Notes: generated by a model from the sequence alone, not told the origin. Counted from the first letter of the stretch, positions 33,201 to 42,112 are shown. The stretch is DNA of 64,000 nucleotides from Umezawaea sp049997955 (GCA_049997955.1 JAEBDY010000014.1:248001-312000); one strand, 5' to 3'. Numbers and translations: made by a program.

Positions 33201-33470
33201 AACGCGGCACCCGCCGGACGACTGCTCCGAGTACCGCTCGTCGTCCAGCAGAACCCCGACGCCGACAACGGCCGCGTCACCCGTGTCACCGTCGACGTCT
33301 CGTTCGACGACGGCAAGACCTGGCGCCGCGCCCCCGTCATCGGCAAGGCGGCGCTGGTCCACAACGGACCAGCGGGCAGTTTCGCCTCGCTGCGGGCGAA
33401 AGCCACCGACAGCAGGGGTAACACCGCCGAGAACACCGTGATCCGCGCTTACCGGATCGCGGGCGAGTAG
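30231..33470 (+). CDS. Secreted S8 (subtilisin-like) serine protease, copy 1
   Basis: A 1079-residue secreted subtilase of the large actinobacterial type (SAM-P45-like size). Signal peptide at about 1-35 (LRSTRRHGALLGAAVLAFGL), a propeptide to about 190, then the S8 domain with Asp217 (VLDTGVDAEHPD), His252 (GHGTHVAATIA), Asn in AAGNSGG and Ser419 (GTSMATPHVAG). Beta-rich domains of unknown role fill the C-terminal half to VIRAYRIAGE. The TTG at 30231 is chosen by GGGAGG and because the signal peptide begins there; longer starts are shadows. It is a tandem paralogue of the gene at 34253. Confidence 0.9.
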   Translation: MRSTRRHGALLGAAVLAFGLVVGSAGESAADPTPTRFPTAGKAGSVTLITGDRVVLDGTGGGSVVPAAGRDHVVFSTSTEQGHVFVVPADARRAVASGRVDKRLFDVTELIESRYDDANRDSVPLILTTGKDLRTAGSPVGTTVTGELPTVRSFAARTAKAQAADTWRALITDSAYTKIRLDGLRQPSLDRSVAQIGAPEAWKAGYTGTGVVVAVLDTGVDAEHPDLVGRELVEQNFTEDADNQDLVGHGTHVAATIASAGAKYRGVAPDSKILDGKVCVINGCAESWILNGMTWAAEQGADVVNLSLGGGDTPEVDPLEEAVNTLSAQHGTLFVIAAGNSGGTETIGSPGSADAALTVGAVDRDESIAPFSSRGPRVGDGAVKPDVTAPGVDVVAAKSSTGVIGTPVGDGYVSMSGTSMATPHVAGAAALLKQQHPDWTGSRIKAALVASAAPNPALTAFDQGTGRIDLARAVTQTVTAEPSSLTLGLQAWPHADDVPVAKEVVYRNSGTDAVALDVTVDAKGPDGEPAPAGMLTASPAKVVVPAGGEAEVVVTGDTRIGSVDGAYTGTVVATSAGGAVRSPLSIVREVESYTVTVNHIGPDGEPATDGSTALVALDTMKGYGFSEADGSSSARLPKGDYFGNSYIVDEPNWAVVTQPKLTVSKDTVVDVDARIAKPVRVSVPEPAAEGVLGEYSVTRWAGQRSTGYGLVYFSDFGDTLTTGQLGPDVAPEELTSRMGVQWRGTPSGGTPINYRFGSSWAGKVPTGHVRDLGKNDFAEVKTTVGPSPDGRRHAQALLATDPDGGGGWSWIAPIGESGTAVDHVAGENTTWGALYEQLSGNTVETQQLTPPKAYRAGKTYDLTPGFAVFGPGLDGFRRALSRQGDSIIAAVPLFGDSRGAEGYSVVDSARTTLFRNGTKVGETTSTRGDFAVPAAAGSYRLETAAARSGVSEFSTEVTGAWTFRSAHVEGRQAKPLPLSVIRFQPRLDGKNAAPAGRLLRVPLVVQQNPDADNGRVTRVTVDVSFDDGKTWRRAPVIGKAALVHNGPAGSFASLRAKATDSRGNTAENTVIRAYRIAGE

Positions 33471-33475
33471 CAGGG

Positions 33476-33515
33476 GTGGTGGGCCCGCGGCGTTCCCGCG
33501 CCACGGGCCCACCAC
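33476..33515 (+). terminator. Terminator of protease 1
   Basis: A 12-bp GC-rich stem, 33476-33487 with 33504-33515, six bases after the stop. Confidence 0.75.
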
Positions 33516-33576
33516 GCCCGAAGCCCCGGTGGCGGCGGGAAGCAACCCGATCGCCCCCGACTTCCGTCCGGGGGGC

Positions 33577-34056
33577 ATGAGGATCCTCGTCGTCATCGCC
33601 TCGTTGTTCGCCCTGTGCGCGTGCGCCACGACACCGCAGGAGTGCACCCTCATCGGCGCACGGGTCGGCATCGGCCTGGACGTCGACCTGCCCGCGGTGA
33701 AGTCCGCGACGATGGAGGTCTGCTGGGACGGCACCTGCGCCACGCCCATCGTGGAGCTGATGCCCGCGAGCACGAACGGCCCGGAAACCTGCACCGGCAC
33801 CGGACCCGACGACTCGTGCGGCGTGTCGGTGGTGCCGACGGGTGGGCTGACCGGCTTCGCGGAGGTCGTGGACCTGCCCGCGAAACCCGTCTCGGTGACC
33901 TTGGCGCTGGCGGACGCGGCGGGCGCCGTGCTGCTGGACGAGACCCTGACCGCGACGCCGAAGATGGTCCACCCCAACGGCGAAGGGTGCGGTGGCGGCG
34001 GCGCGCAGACGGGTCTGGAGGTCTCCGCGGCGGGCCTCGTCACCGAGCGCGCCTGA
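33577..34056 (+). CDS. Small Cys-containing lipoprotein
   Basis: A 159-residue protein starting MRILVVIASLFALCACATTP; the lipobox is L-C-A-C, with an unusual Cys at -2, giving a lipidated Cys at about 16. The rest has six further Cys that could form disulfides (ECTL, VCWDGTC, TCTG, SCGVS) and a beta-rich look. No family recognised. It lies between two tandem proteases with its own short upstream region; a protease inhibitor or chaperone is conceivable but unsupported. Confidence 0.66.
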   Translation: MRILVVIASLFALCACATTPQECTLIGARVGIGLDVDLPAVKSATMEVCWDGTCATPIVELMPASTNGPETCTGTGPDDSCGVSVVPTGGLTGFAEVVDLPAKPVSVTLALADAAGAVLLDETLTATPKMVHPNGEGCGGGGAQTGLEVSAAGLVTERA

Positions 34057-34150
34057 GGTCGGCGATCACCCAGCGTGGTCGTGAGTGGGACGCAACTTCC
34101 CTCGTTGAGCGGAAGCCAACCACTTTCGTCGCCGATAGGTTCGGGGAGCC

Positions 34151-34184
34151 GGGGGGATTTCGTCACGTTCGGTTCACCGCTGCC
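34151..34184 (+). promoter_or_regulatory. Duplicated upstream element of protease 2
   Basis: GGGGGGATTTCGTCACGTTC then GGTTCACCGCTGCC, matching the element at 30131-30164 at nearly all positions and at the same distance from a TTG start. Confidence 0.6.
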
Positions 34185-34252
34185 GCCGCCTGATCGGCGC
34201 CTCCTGGCAGCGCGCTCACCCGGAGCGCGCAACCTCAGGGGGAGGTAGCCAG

Positions 34253-37200
34253 TTGCGAACGACACGACGGCACGGCGCGCGTTGGGGCGCGTCCGTGCTC
34301 GCACTCGGTTTGGTGGTGGGGTCCGCGCAAGCGGCGTCGGCCGCACCAGGCGCACCAGGCGCTCGGGGAACCGCCGACCACACCGGCACGGGTTCCGTCA
34401 CGCTGATCACCGGTGACCGGGTGGTGCTCGCCGGTGGCGGCATCGGCTCGATCGTCCCCGGCCGCGACCGGGGGAAGGTCGTCTTCTCGAAGTTCACCTC
34501 CGACGGCCACCAGTACGTGGTGCCGGAGGACGCCAAACCGCTGCTCGCGTCCGGGAAGCTGGACCGGCGGCTGTTCGACGTCACCGGGCTGATCGCGGCG
34601 CGCTACGACGACGCGCACCGCGACTCCCTGCCGCTGATCGTCACGCCCTCGCCGGGCAAGACCGTCGCGGGCCTCGCCAAGACCGCGGACCTGCCCAGCG
34701 TGGGCTCGTTCGCGGCGCGGACGGCGAAGGCGACGGCCACCGACTCGTGGCGCGCGCTGACCGCCGCCCCGGACGACTACCGCAAGATCTGGCTGGACGG
34801 CCTGCGCCAGCCGACCCTGGACCGCAGCACGGCCCAGATCGGCGCTCCCGAGGCGTGGCGGGCGGGCTACACCGGGACGGGCGTGAAGGTCGCCGTCCTG
34901 GACACCGGCGTGGACGCCGCCCACCCGGACCTCGTGGGCCGGGAGCTGGTCGAGAAGAACTTCACCGAGGACCCGGACACCACCGACCTGGTCGGCCACG
35001 GCACGCACGTGGCGGCCACGATCGCCAGCGCGGGCGCGAAGTACCGCGGCGTGGCGCCGGACTCGAAGATCCTCGACGGCAAGGTGTGCGTCATGAACGG
35101 GTGCGCCGAGTCGTGGATCCTCGACGGCATGACGTGGGCGGCCGAGCAGGGCGCCGACGTGGTCAACCTGAGCCTCGGCGGCTCGGACGGCCCCGAGGTC
35201 GACCCGCTCGAAGCGGCCGTGAACGCGTTGTCCGCCCAGCACGGCACGCTGTTCGTGATCGCCGCGGGCAACTCCGGCGGCACCGAGACGGTCGGCTCGC
35301 CGGGCAGCGCGGACGCCGCGCTCACCGTGGGCGCGGTCGACCACGCCGACAAGATCGCGCCGTTCTCCAGCCGCGGTCCCCGCACCGGCGACGGGGCGGT
35401 CAAGCCGGACGTCACCGCGCCGGGCGTGGAGATCGTGGCCGCGAAGTCGTCCACCGGCTCGATCGGCACCCCCGTCGGCGACGCCCACGTGGCGATGTCG
35501 GGCACGTCGATGGCGACCCCGCACGTCGCGGGCGCGGCGGCGCTGCTCGTGCAGCAGCACCCGGAGTGGACCGGCGCGCAGGTCAAGGCGGCACTGGTCG
35601 CGTCGGCGAAGCCGACCCCCGGTCTGACCGCCTACGACCAGGGCGCCGGGCGGGTCGACCTCACCAGGGCGATCACCCAGTCCGTGACGGCCGAGCCCGT
35701 CAGCGTCGGCCTGGGCACCCAGGAATGGCCGCACGAGGACGACCAGCCCGTCACCAAGGACGTCACCTACCGCAACGCGGGCACCGCGCCCGTGACGCTG
35801 GACGTGGCGATCGACGCGACCGGACCGGACGGGGAACCCGCACCCGCGGGCATGCTGTCCGTCACCCCGACGAAGGTGACCGTCCCGGCGGGCGGCGAGG
35901 CGAAGGTCTCCGTCACCGGCGACACCAGGGTCGGCACGCTCGACGGCGGGTACTCCGGCGCTCTGGTCGCGAGTTCCGGCTCGACGGTGGTCCGCACGCC
36001 GGTCGGCGTCGTCCGCGAGGTCCAGAGCCACACGCTCACGCTGAAGTACACCGACCCCGACGGATCCCCTTCGGAGCGCGGGGGCACGCTGCTGGTCGGC
36101 CTCGACTCCGACCGGTTCCAGTTCGTGGAGGGCGAGGACGGCATCGCCACGGTCAAGGTGCCGAAGGGCGTCTACTACGCGTCCAACGACATCGTGACCG
36201 AGGACGGGTACTCGGTTCTGCCGTACCCGAAGCTGGAGTTGACCGGCGACACCACCCTGGACGTCGACGCCAGACTGGCCGAGCCGATCTCGTTGAAGAT
36301 CCCGGAACCGAACGCGGAAGCCATCGGCAGCTCCATCAGCACCAGCCTGCGGTACGGCAGGGGCACCTGGGGCTTCGGCACGCTGTTCCTCGGCGAGTTC
36401 GACGGCGTCTCCACCGCGCACCTCGGTCCGGCGCTCGGCGACGACTTCGTCGCGAGCATCGGCACCGACTGGCGGGCCGCACCCGTCGGCGACACCGCCG
36501 TGGCCTACCGGATCACGTCCGGGTTCACCGGGAAGCTGCCCACCGGGTACGTGTACGCACCCGCCAAGCGGACGTTCTCCGAGGTCCGGACCCGGTACGG
36601 GCCCACCCCGGATGGCAGGCGGAACCTCCACGGCGTCATGGGCGTCGACGCGAGCGGCACCGGCGGGACCTGGCTGGTCGAGGTTCCGGCCCCCGGCGAG
36701 TCGATCGACTACCTGGCGGGCGAGAACATCCGCTGGGCTCCGGTGTTCAGCCAGACGTCGGGCTCCGGCCCGACCACGCGGTTCGAGGTCGACCTGCGCG
36801 GGGAGGACAAGACCTACCGGCCGGGTCGGACCTACCGCGAGACGATGAACACCGCCGTGTTCGGGCCTTCCGGGAACCCGTTCGGCTCGGCGCTGTCCCG
36901 GCAGGGCGACACGCTCTCCCTGTCCGTGCCGATGTTCGGCGACGGCGTGGGCAACGCGGGCTACTCGACGACCGCCACGGCGCGCACCGCGCTGTACCGC
37001 GACGGCGTCAAGGTGGGCGAAGCGGCCCGTGCGGGTTCGGGCCAGTTCACCGTGCCCGCCGAGGCGGGCACCTACCGGTTGGAGACCGAGGCCACGCGCA
37101 CCGAGGTCTCCGACGTGTCCACGAAGGTCAGCGCGGCGTGGACGTTCCGCTCGAAGGGTGACGGGGGCACGACGGCGAAGGCGCTGCCGCTGTCCGTGCT

Positions 37201-37495
37201 GCGGTTCCAGCCCGCGCTGGACGACGACAACGCCGCACCGGCCGGACGGCTGTTGCGGGTGCCCCTCGTGGTGGACGAGAACCCCGGCTCCGACAGCGGG
37301 AAGATCCGGCGGGTCTCGGTCGAGGCGTCGTTCGACGACGGCGCGACCTGGCGCCGTGTCCCGGTCGTCGGCGACTCGGCGCTGGTGCTCAACGGCAAGG
37401 CCAGTTTCGCCTCGTTGCGGGCGAAGGCGACCGACAGCAAGGGCAACACGTCCGAGACGACGGTGATCCGCGCGTACAAGATCGCCGGGAAGTAG
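34253..37495 (+). CDS. Secreted S8 (subtilisin-like) serine protease, copy 2
   Basis: A 1080-residue paralogue of copy 1, with the same signal start (LRTTRRHGARWGASVLALGL), the same catalytic spacing (Asp217, His252, Ser419) and long identical runs in the catalytic domain; the C-terminal half is clearly more diverged. Again a TTG start, here after GGGGGAGG. Product: secreted protease, probably processed by removal of the first 190 or so residues. Retention of both copies with diverged C-terminal halves suggests different substrates or anchoring. Confidence 0.9.
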   Translation: MRTTRRHGARWGASVLALGLVVGSAQAASAAPGAPGARGTADHTGTGSVTLITGDRVVLAGGGIGSIVPGRDRGKVVFSKFTSDGHQYVVPEDAKPLLASGKLDRRLFDVTGLIAARYDDAHRDSLPLIVTPSPGKTVAGLAKTADLPSVGSFAARTAKATATDSWRALTAAPDDYRKIWLDGLRQPTLDRSTAQIGAPEAWRAGYTGTGVKVAVLDTGVDAAHPDLVGRELVEKNFTEDPDTTDLVGHGTHVAATIASAGAKYRGVAPDSKILDGKVCVMNGCAESWILDGMTWAAEQGADVVNLSLGGSDGPEVDPLEAAVNALSAQHGTLFVIAAGNSGGTETVGSPGSADAALTVGAVDHADKIAPFSSRGPRTGDGAVKPDVTAPGVEIVAAKSSTGSIGTPVGDAHVAMSGTSMATPHVAGAAALLVQQHPEWTGAQVKAALVASAKPTPGLTAYDQGAGRVDLTRAITQSVTAEPVSVGLGTQEWPHEDDQPVTKDVTYRNAGTAPVTLDVAIDATGPDGEPAPAGMLSVTPTKVTVPAGGEAKVSVTGDTRVGTLDGGYSGALVASSGSTVVRTPVGVVREVQSHTLTLKYTDPDGSPSERGGTLLVGLDSDRFQFVEGEDGIATVKVPKGVYYASNDIVTEDGYSVLPYPKLELTGDTTLDVDARLAEPISLKIPEPNAEAIGSSISTSLRYGRGTWGFGTLFLGEFDGVSTAHLGPALGDDFVASIGTDWRAAPVGDTAVAYRITSGFTGKLPTGYVYAPAKRTFSEVRTRYGPTPDGRRNLHGVMGVDASGTGGTWLVEVPAPGESIDYLAGENIRWAPVFSQTSGSGPTTRFEVDLRGEDKTYRPGRTYRETMNTAVFGPSGNPFGSALSRQGDTLSLSVPMFGDGVGNAGYSTTATARTALYRDGVKVGEAARAGSGQFTVPAEAGTYRLETEATRTEVSDVSTKVSAAWTFRSKGDGGTTAKALPLSVLRFQPALDDDNAAPAGRLLRVPLVVDENPGSDSGKIRRVSVEASFDDGATWRRVPVVGDSALVLNGKASFASLRAKATDSKGNTSETTVIRAYKIAGK

Positions 37496-37499
37496 CCGG

Positions 37500-37534
37500 G
37501 AGCGGGCCCGTGGCCGGTCGCCACGGGCCCGCTC
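37500..37534. terminator. Bidirectional terminator between protease 2 and hemQ
   Basis: A perfect 14-bp stem (GAGCGGGCCCGTGG and complement) with a seven-base loop, between the convergent protease 2 and hemQ stops. Confidence 0.78.
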
Positions 37535-37538
37535 GCGG

Positions 37539-38231
37539 TCACGGCAGGGTGATGACCAGTTCGGAGGCGGGCACGCGGGTCCCGGTGTAGAACGGGACCT
37601 CCTCGCGCACGTGCAGGCGCGCCTCGGTGCCGCGCAGGTGCCGCATGAGGTCGACGATCCGGTGCAGCTCGTCCGCCTCGAACGCCAGCATCCACTCGTA
37701 GTCGCCGAGCGCGAACGAGGACACCGTGTTGGCGCGCACGTCCGGGTAGTCCCGCGCCTCCTTGCCGTGGTCGGCGAGCATCTTGCGCCGGTCGGCCTCG
37801 GGCAGCAGGTACCACTCGTAGGAGCGCACGAACGGGTACACGCAGACGTACTTGCGGGCCTCTTCGCCCGCGAGGAACGCCGGGATGTGGCTGCGGTTGA
37901 ACTCGGCCGGGCGGTGCAGCGCGACCTGGCTCCACACGGGCGTGGACACCTGGCCCACGACGGTGCGGCGGAAGCCCTGGTAGGCGGCCTGGACCTGTTC
38001 GATCTCCTCGGCGTGCCACCAGATCATGTAGTCCGCGTCGGCCCGCAGGCCCGCGACGTCGTACACGCCGCGCACCACGACCCCCTTGCCCTCCAGGGCG
38101 TCCAGGTAGTTCTGCGCCTCGGTGGCCGCGGAGGCGCGGTCGTCGGGGAGACGACCGGGTTCGACGCGGAACACCGACCACATGGTGTAGCGGATGGTGT
38201 CGTTGAGTTCGGTGTAGTCCAGGCGGGCCAT
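37539..38231 (-). CDS. hemQ: Coproheme decarboxylase HemQ (ChdC)
   Basis: A 230-residue chlorite-dismutase-family protein of the actinobacterial coproporphyrin-dependent haem pathway. Motifs: DTIRYTMWSVFRVEPG, YMIWWHAEEIEQVQ, the FNRSHIPAF loop, VYPFVRSYEWYLLP with the catalytic Tyr region, and GDYEWMLAFEADE. It oxidatively decarboxylates coprohaem to haem b. Last gene of hemE-hemY-hemQ, 12 bases after hemY. Confidence 0.93.
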   Translation of the reverse strand: MARLDYTELNDTIRYTMWSVFRVEPGRLPDDRASAATEAQNYLDALEGKGVVVRGVYDVAGLRADADYMIWWHAEEIEQVQAAYQGFRRTVVGQVSTPVWSQVALHRPAEFNRSHIPAFLAGEEARKYVCVYPFVRSYEWYLLPEADRRKMLADHGKEARDYPDVRANTVSSFALGDYEWMLAFEADELHRIVDLMRHLRGTEARLHVREEVPFYTGTRVPASELVITLP

Positions 38232-38243
38232 GCCCCTATCTTC

Positions 38244-39665
38244 TCACCGCCGGACGCGGCCGAGGAGGTGGGCGGCGACACGTGCGGCGGCGGCGTCCGC
38301 CGTCGCGATGCACGCGGGCACGCCGACGCCGTGCAGCGAGGCGCCCGCCACCGCGACACCCGGCAGGTCCGCCACGGCCTGCTCGATGCCGGACACCAGG
38401 TCGAGGTGGCCGACGCCGTACTGCGGCAGGCCGCCGCCCCACCGGGTGACGACGGTGTCGATCGGGGCGGCCGTGACGCCGGTCAGCTCGGCGAGGTCCG
38501 CCCGCACGACCTTCACCAAGTCCGCGTCGGAGCGCTGGAGCAGCGCGGTCTGGCCGAAGCGGCCGACCGATCCGCGCACCAGCAGCGGACCGTCGTCCAG
38601 GTGCGCCCACTTCCGGCTGGAGAACGTGAACGCCTTGGCGGTGAACGGCGTCGTGTCCCGGTAGCGCTCGCCCTCGGCGATCAGCACACCGGACTGCGCG
38701 GGCAGTTCGGTGCCCGGCGGCAGCGCCATGGCGACCACGGCCATCGACGCTACGTCGATCTCCGCGTACCGCTTCGCCGCGGCGGGGGCGACGTTCGCGA
38801 GCAGCTTGCGGGCCGACGGCGCGGGCACGGCGAGCACGATCCCGTCCACGTCGAGGTACTCCGGCGACGCGGCCGACCCGATCTCCAGCCGCCAGCCGAC
38901 GTCGCGCCAGCTCAGGGCCCGCACCGGCAGCCCGAGGCGCACCTCAGCCGCGGCGGCTCCCGCCAGCGCGTCGGTGAGGTGCGACAGGCCGCCCGACAGC
39001 GTGCCGAACACCGGCGGCCGCTTCGCGCGGGCCTGCGGCGGAGCGGGCATCGTCGTGGCGGCCGCGGCCAGCAGCGACCCGATCCCCGAGTCCAGTGCCG
39101 TGGCGAGCTGCGGCATGGTCGCCCGCAACCCCAACGACTTCGGGTTGCCCGCGTAGACGCCGCCCAGCAGCGGGCCGACCAGCCGGGCGCCGATCTCGGG
39201 CCCGAACCGCTCGTGCAGCAGCGTGCCGACGGCGACGTCCGCGCCGTCGAGGCGGATGGGCGGCAGCGCGGGTTCGGCCGCGACCCGCCGGAAGCCCTCC
39301 TCGGACAGCACCGGCCGCACGGCCTCGGCCGACGCGGGCACACCCATGAGCGTGTGCACGGGGATCGGCCGGGCGCGCCCGCCCGCGCGGATCGTCGAGG
39401 GGACCCCGGTCGGGTGCACCACGGACGCCGAGATGCCCAGTTCCAGGATCAGCTCGGCCGCTTCGGGCCGCCGCACCAGGAACGCCTCGGTGCCGACGTC
39501 GTAGGCGTGCCCCGCCAGTTCGACCGTGCGCAGCTTGCCGCCGAGGCGGTCCGACTGCTCGACGACGGTGATCACGGCCCCCGGTCCGAGCAGCTTGCGG
39601 AGCCGGTGCGCCGCGGCGAGACCGGAGACGCCGCCCCCGATCACCGCGACGTGGAGTGGTCTCAT
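38244..39665 (-). CDS. hemY: Coproporphyrinogen III / protoporphyrinogen oxidase
   Basis: A 473-residue FAD protein of the HemY (CgoX) type. The dinucleotide-binding motif VIGGGVSGLAAAHRL is at the N-terminus; RWGGGLPQYGVGHLD and the C-terminal VAGASLHGVGVPACI, typical of the family, close it. In actinobacteria it oxidises coproporphyrinogen III to coproporphyrin III. The start overlaps the hemE stop by four bases (ATGA). Confidence 0.92.
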   Translation of the reverse strand: MRPLHVAVIGGGVSGLAAAHRLRKLLGPGAVITVVEQSDRLGGKLRTVELAGHAYDVGTEAFLVRRPEAAELILELGISASVVHPTGVPSTIRAGGRARPIPVHTLMGVPASAEAVRPVLSEEGFRRVAAEPALPPIRLDGADVAVGTLLHERFGPEIGARLVGPLLGGVYAGNPKSLGLRATMPQLATALDSGIGSLLAAAATTMPAPPQARAKRPPVFGTLSGGLSHLTDALAGAAAAEVRLGLPVRALSWRDVGWRLEIGSAASPEYLDVDGIVLAVPAPSARKLLANVAPAAAKRYAEIDVASMAVVAMALPPGTELPAQSGVLIAEGERYRDTTPFTAKAFTFSSRKWAHLDDGPLLVRGSVGRFGQTALLQRSDADLVKVVRADLAELTGVTAAPIDTVVTRWGGGLPQYGVGHLDLVSGIEQAVADLPGVAVAGASLHGVGVPACIATADAAAARVAAHLLGRVRR

Positions 39666-40708
39666 CCGGCGGCGTGCACCAGCTCGACGGCCTTGGTGAT
39701 CATCTCCGGGTCGGTGTCCGGCAGCACGCCGTGCCCGAGGTTGAAGATGTGGCCCGCGGCGGCCTTGCCCTCGCCGACGATCCGCTCGACCTCGCGCTGG
39801 AGCGCGGGCACACCCGCGAACAGCAGCGCCGGGTCCAGGTTGCCCTGCACCACCGGCACCGGCAGCTCGGGAGCGGCCTCGCGCAGGCGGCGCACGGCCA
39901 CGTCCAGCGGGATCCGCCAGTCGACGCCGACGACGTCCGCGCCCGCTTCGCGCATGGCGGGCAGCAGCTCACCCGTGCCGACGCCGAAGTGGATGCGCGG
40001 CACGCCGGAGATCGACGAGAGGACGCGGGTCGAGTGCGGCAGCACGAACTCGCGGTAGTCGCGCTCGGACAGCGCGCCCGCCCACGAGTCGAACAGCTGC
40101 ACCGCGGACACCCCGGCCTCGACCTGCGCCCGCAGGAACTCCGCGGTCAGGTCGGCGATCCGCCCCAGCAGCGAGTGCCACAGCTCGGGGTCGCCGTGCA
40201 TGAGCGCCTTGGTCCGCTCGTGGTTGCGGCTCGGGCCGCCCTCCACGAGGTAGGACGCCAACGTGAACGGCGCGCCCGCGAACCCGATCAGCGGAACGCC
40301 GCCGAGTTCCTTGAGCAGCAGCCCGATCGCGTCCAGCACCGGCTGCACCTGCTCGGTCCGCAGCTCCGGCAGCGCGGCCACGTCGGCGGCCGTCCGCACC
40401 GGGTTCGCGACCACGGGCCCGGTGCCCGGCACGATGTCCAGGTCGACGCCCGCGGCCTTCAGCGGGACGACGATGTCGCTGAACAGGATCGCCGCGTCCA
40501 CGTCGTGCCTGCGGACCGGCTGCATCGTGATCTCGCAGACCATTTCCGGGTCCATGCAGGCGTCGAGCATCGCGGTGCCCTCGCGCAGCTTCCGGTACTC
40601 CGGCAGTGAACGGCCCGCCTGGCGCATGAACCACACGGGCGTGCGGGATGGCGTGCCACCGCGCGCGGCGACCAGCAGCGGGGCTTCGGGGAGTTGGGAG
40701 TTCGTCAT
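39662..40708 (-). CDS. hemE: Uroporphyrinogen decarboxylase
   Basis: A 348-residue HemE. The substrate-binding N-terminal PVWFMRQAGRSLPEYR and the later GFAGAPFTLASYL, IHFGVGTGELLP and GVDWRIPLD are all conserved. It removes four acetate carboxyls from uroporphyrinogen III in the cytoplasm. The ATG at 40708 fits the family start; a longer frame reaches 41005 but is a shadow of the divergent DUF3000 gene. First gene of the haem operon. Confidence 0.94.
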   Translation of the reverse strand: MTNSQLPEAPLLVAARGGTPSRTPVWFMRQAGRSLPEYRKLREGTAMLDACMDPEMVCEITMQPVRRHDVDAAILFSDIVVPLKAAGVDLDIVPGTGPVVANPVRTAADVAALPELRTEQVQPVLDAIGLLLKELGGVPLIGFAGAPFTLASYLVEGGPSRNHERTKALMHGDPELWHSLLGRIADLTAEFLRAQVEAGVSAVQLFDSWAGALSERDYREFVLPHSTRVLSSISGVPRIHFGVGTGELLPAMREAGADVVGVDWRIPLDVAVRRLREAAPELPVPVVQGNLDPALLFAGVPALQREVERIVGEGKAAAGHIFNLGHGVLPDTDPEMITKAVELVHAAG

Positions 40709-40810
40709 CGCGCCAATCGTCCCACGCCACGGAAAAGCCTTCCGGCGCGGTGCCACCCGCTCGGCGTGCCGCCGTCGAACGACGACACTTTTGGGCATAC
40801 AGTCGGCGAC

Positions 40811-41374
40811 GTGACCGGAATCGCGGCGGAGCCCGAGCTGTTCCGGCGGGCGGTGGCGACGCTCAAGTCGGTGCGAACCCGACCAGAGCTGGAACTGACC
40901 GAAGTACGCCCGCCGCAACGCCTGGCGCCCTGGGCGTACGCACTGACCGCCGAAATCACCGGCCCGTCCGACGAGCTGTCGACAGGCAGGCTGGTGCTCC
41001 TGCACGACCCGGACGGCGTGGAAGCCTGGGACGGCACCTTCCGCATGGTCGCCTACGTACGAGTGGAACTCGACCCGGAACTGGCGGCGGACCCGCTGCT
41101 CCCGGAAGTCGGCTGGTCCTGGCTCACGGAAGCACTGGAAGTGGCGGGCGCCAACTTCACCACCCTGGGCGGAACGGTCACCCAGACGTCATCGGCCAGG
41201 TTCGGCGACATCTCCGGCCCGGCGAGAACGGACGACCTGGAGCTACGAGCCTCCTGGACGGCACAGGACGCGGAACTCGCAGCCCACGGCACCGCCTTCT
41301 TCGACCTCATGGCAACAGCGGTGGGCCTACCGCCGGTGGGCGTGACCATGTTCGGCCAACGCTCAGGCTCCTGA
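40811..41374 (+). CDS. DUF3000 family protein
   Basis: A 187-residue DUF3000 protein: FRRAVATLKSVRTRPELELT, LAPWAYALTAEI, and EVGWSWLTEALEVAGANF then GGTVTQTSSARFGDI. Function unknown. In many actinobacteria DUF3000 sits between hemE and RNase D; here the order is kept but a dipeptidase, a response regulator and a repeat-bearing spacer are interposed. Confidence 0.88.
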   Translation: MTGIAAEPELFRRAVATLKSVRTRPELELTEVRPPQRLAPWAYALTAEITGPSDELSTGRLVLLHDPDGVEAWDGTFRMVAYVRVELDPELAADPLLPEVGWSWLTEALEVAGANFTTLGGTVTQTSSARFGDISGPARTDDLELRASWTAQDAELAAHGTAFFDLMATAVGLPPVGVTMFGQRSGS

Positions 41375-41531
41375 CCGCCCCAGCACCGCCCACTCAGCTC
41401 ACCCCACGGCTCGGGTCCGAAGCTCACCCCGGACGCAACCAGGCCCACCCAAGGGCCTGAGACCCCACCCCGGCCCAACTCAAAACCGGGTTCCTGACCC
41501 CCACCACGGACCAGCCCGACACCAGGGGCTT

Positions 41532-41658
41532 GAGCCCAGTCCCCACCCTGCCCCCGATCCCCAGCGCCCTCATGTCCGTCCGCTACGGGTCAAGGCATCT
41601 TTCCCGCCTTGACGCGGCGCGGACGGACATGGAGACAATCGCGCCGCGGGGGGAAACC
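41532..41658 (+). repeat. Long-hairpin dispersed repeat, copy C
   Basis: Same orientation as copy A. Outer stem 41572-41583 with 41619-41630 (12 of 12), two-by-two internal loop, inner stem ending tcaaggc/gccttga (41590-41596 and 41606-41612), loop 41597-41605 identical to copy A (atctttccc), right box ggagacaatcgcgcc. The left flank gagcccagtccccaccctgc is also shared with copy A. The outer stem sequence differs from A and B but is fully paired. Confidence 0.85.
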
Positions 41659-42091
41659 ACCCCCAGCACCGCTGGAAACCCAGCCAACACCCGCTGTGAC
41701 CAGCACAAATCAGGCGTCCCCCGAATCTCAAGACCCCCCGACGCACACGCTACGGCGGAGGTCTGACACTTCCCGCCGCTCAAGACCCACTCACACACAG
41801 CCCGATCGGGTGATTGGCAACGACCACGCCCCCAGCGAGGACTCCGCAGCCCTGGACGACCACCCACCGACCCCACTCGCCGCAACTCCAGGTCTCCGAG
41901 CGGCAGCCAGGCACCCCACCGGCCAACCGGATGCCCACCGATCAACACCAGACCTTCCGGCAGCCAACCGGCCCCCAGCCGGTCAACCAAGCACCCAACC
42001 GCCAGCCCCCCGAAGGCAACCCCGACCCACCCCCGAAGCCCTCCGGAACACCCCCGAACCACCCTCCGAACCCCAAAATCTGCACAGTATT
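41659..42091. other. C/A-rich spacer between convergent genes
   Basis: With repeat copy C to its left, this makes about 740 gene-free bases (41375-42112). The plus strand is rich in C and A, as around copy A. The longest frame (minus strand, 159 residues) is a Gly/Val/Trp-rich shadow without SD. The second copy of the 40-base repeat lies at 41716-41755. Confidence 0.55.
41716..41755 (+). repeat. 40-base dispersed repeat, copy 2
   Basis: GTCCCCCG, eight variable bases, then the same 24-base core as at 23429-23468. It lies 58 bases after hairpin repeat copy C. Confidence 0.8.
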
Positions 42092-42105
42092 AATGCACGT
42101 GCATT
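42092..42105. promoter_or_regulatory. Perfect palindrome AATGCACGTGCATT
   Basis: A 14-base palindrome just beyond the dipeptidase stop, inside a run with four TGCA/TGCAC units. It may be a terminator for the dipeptidase gene or a protein-binding site; the AT-rich local composition is unusual here. Confidence 0.4.
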
Positions 42106-42112
42106 TGCATGA

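Noticed and set aside
41583..42062. 159-residue minus-strand frame in the spacer after DUF3000
   Set aside because: Runs through the hairpin repeat and the 40-base repeat, low complexity, no SD.
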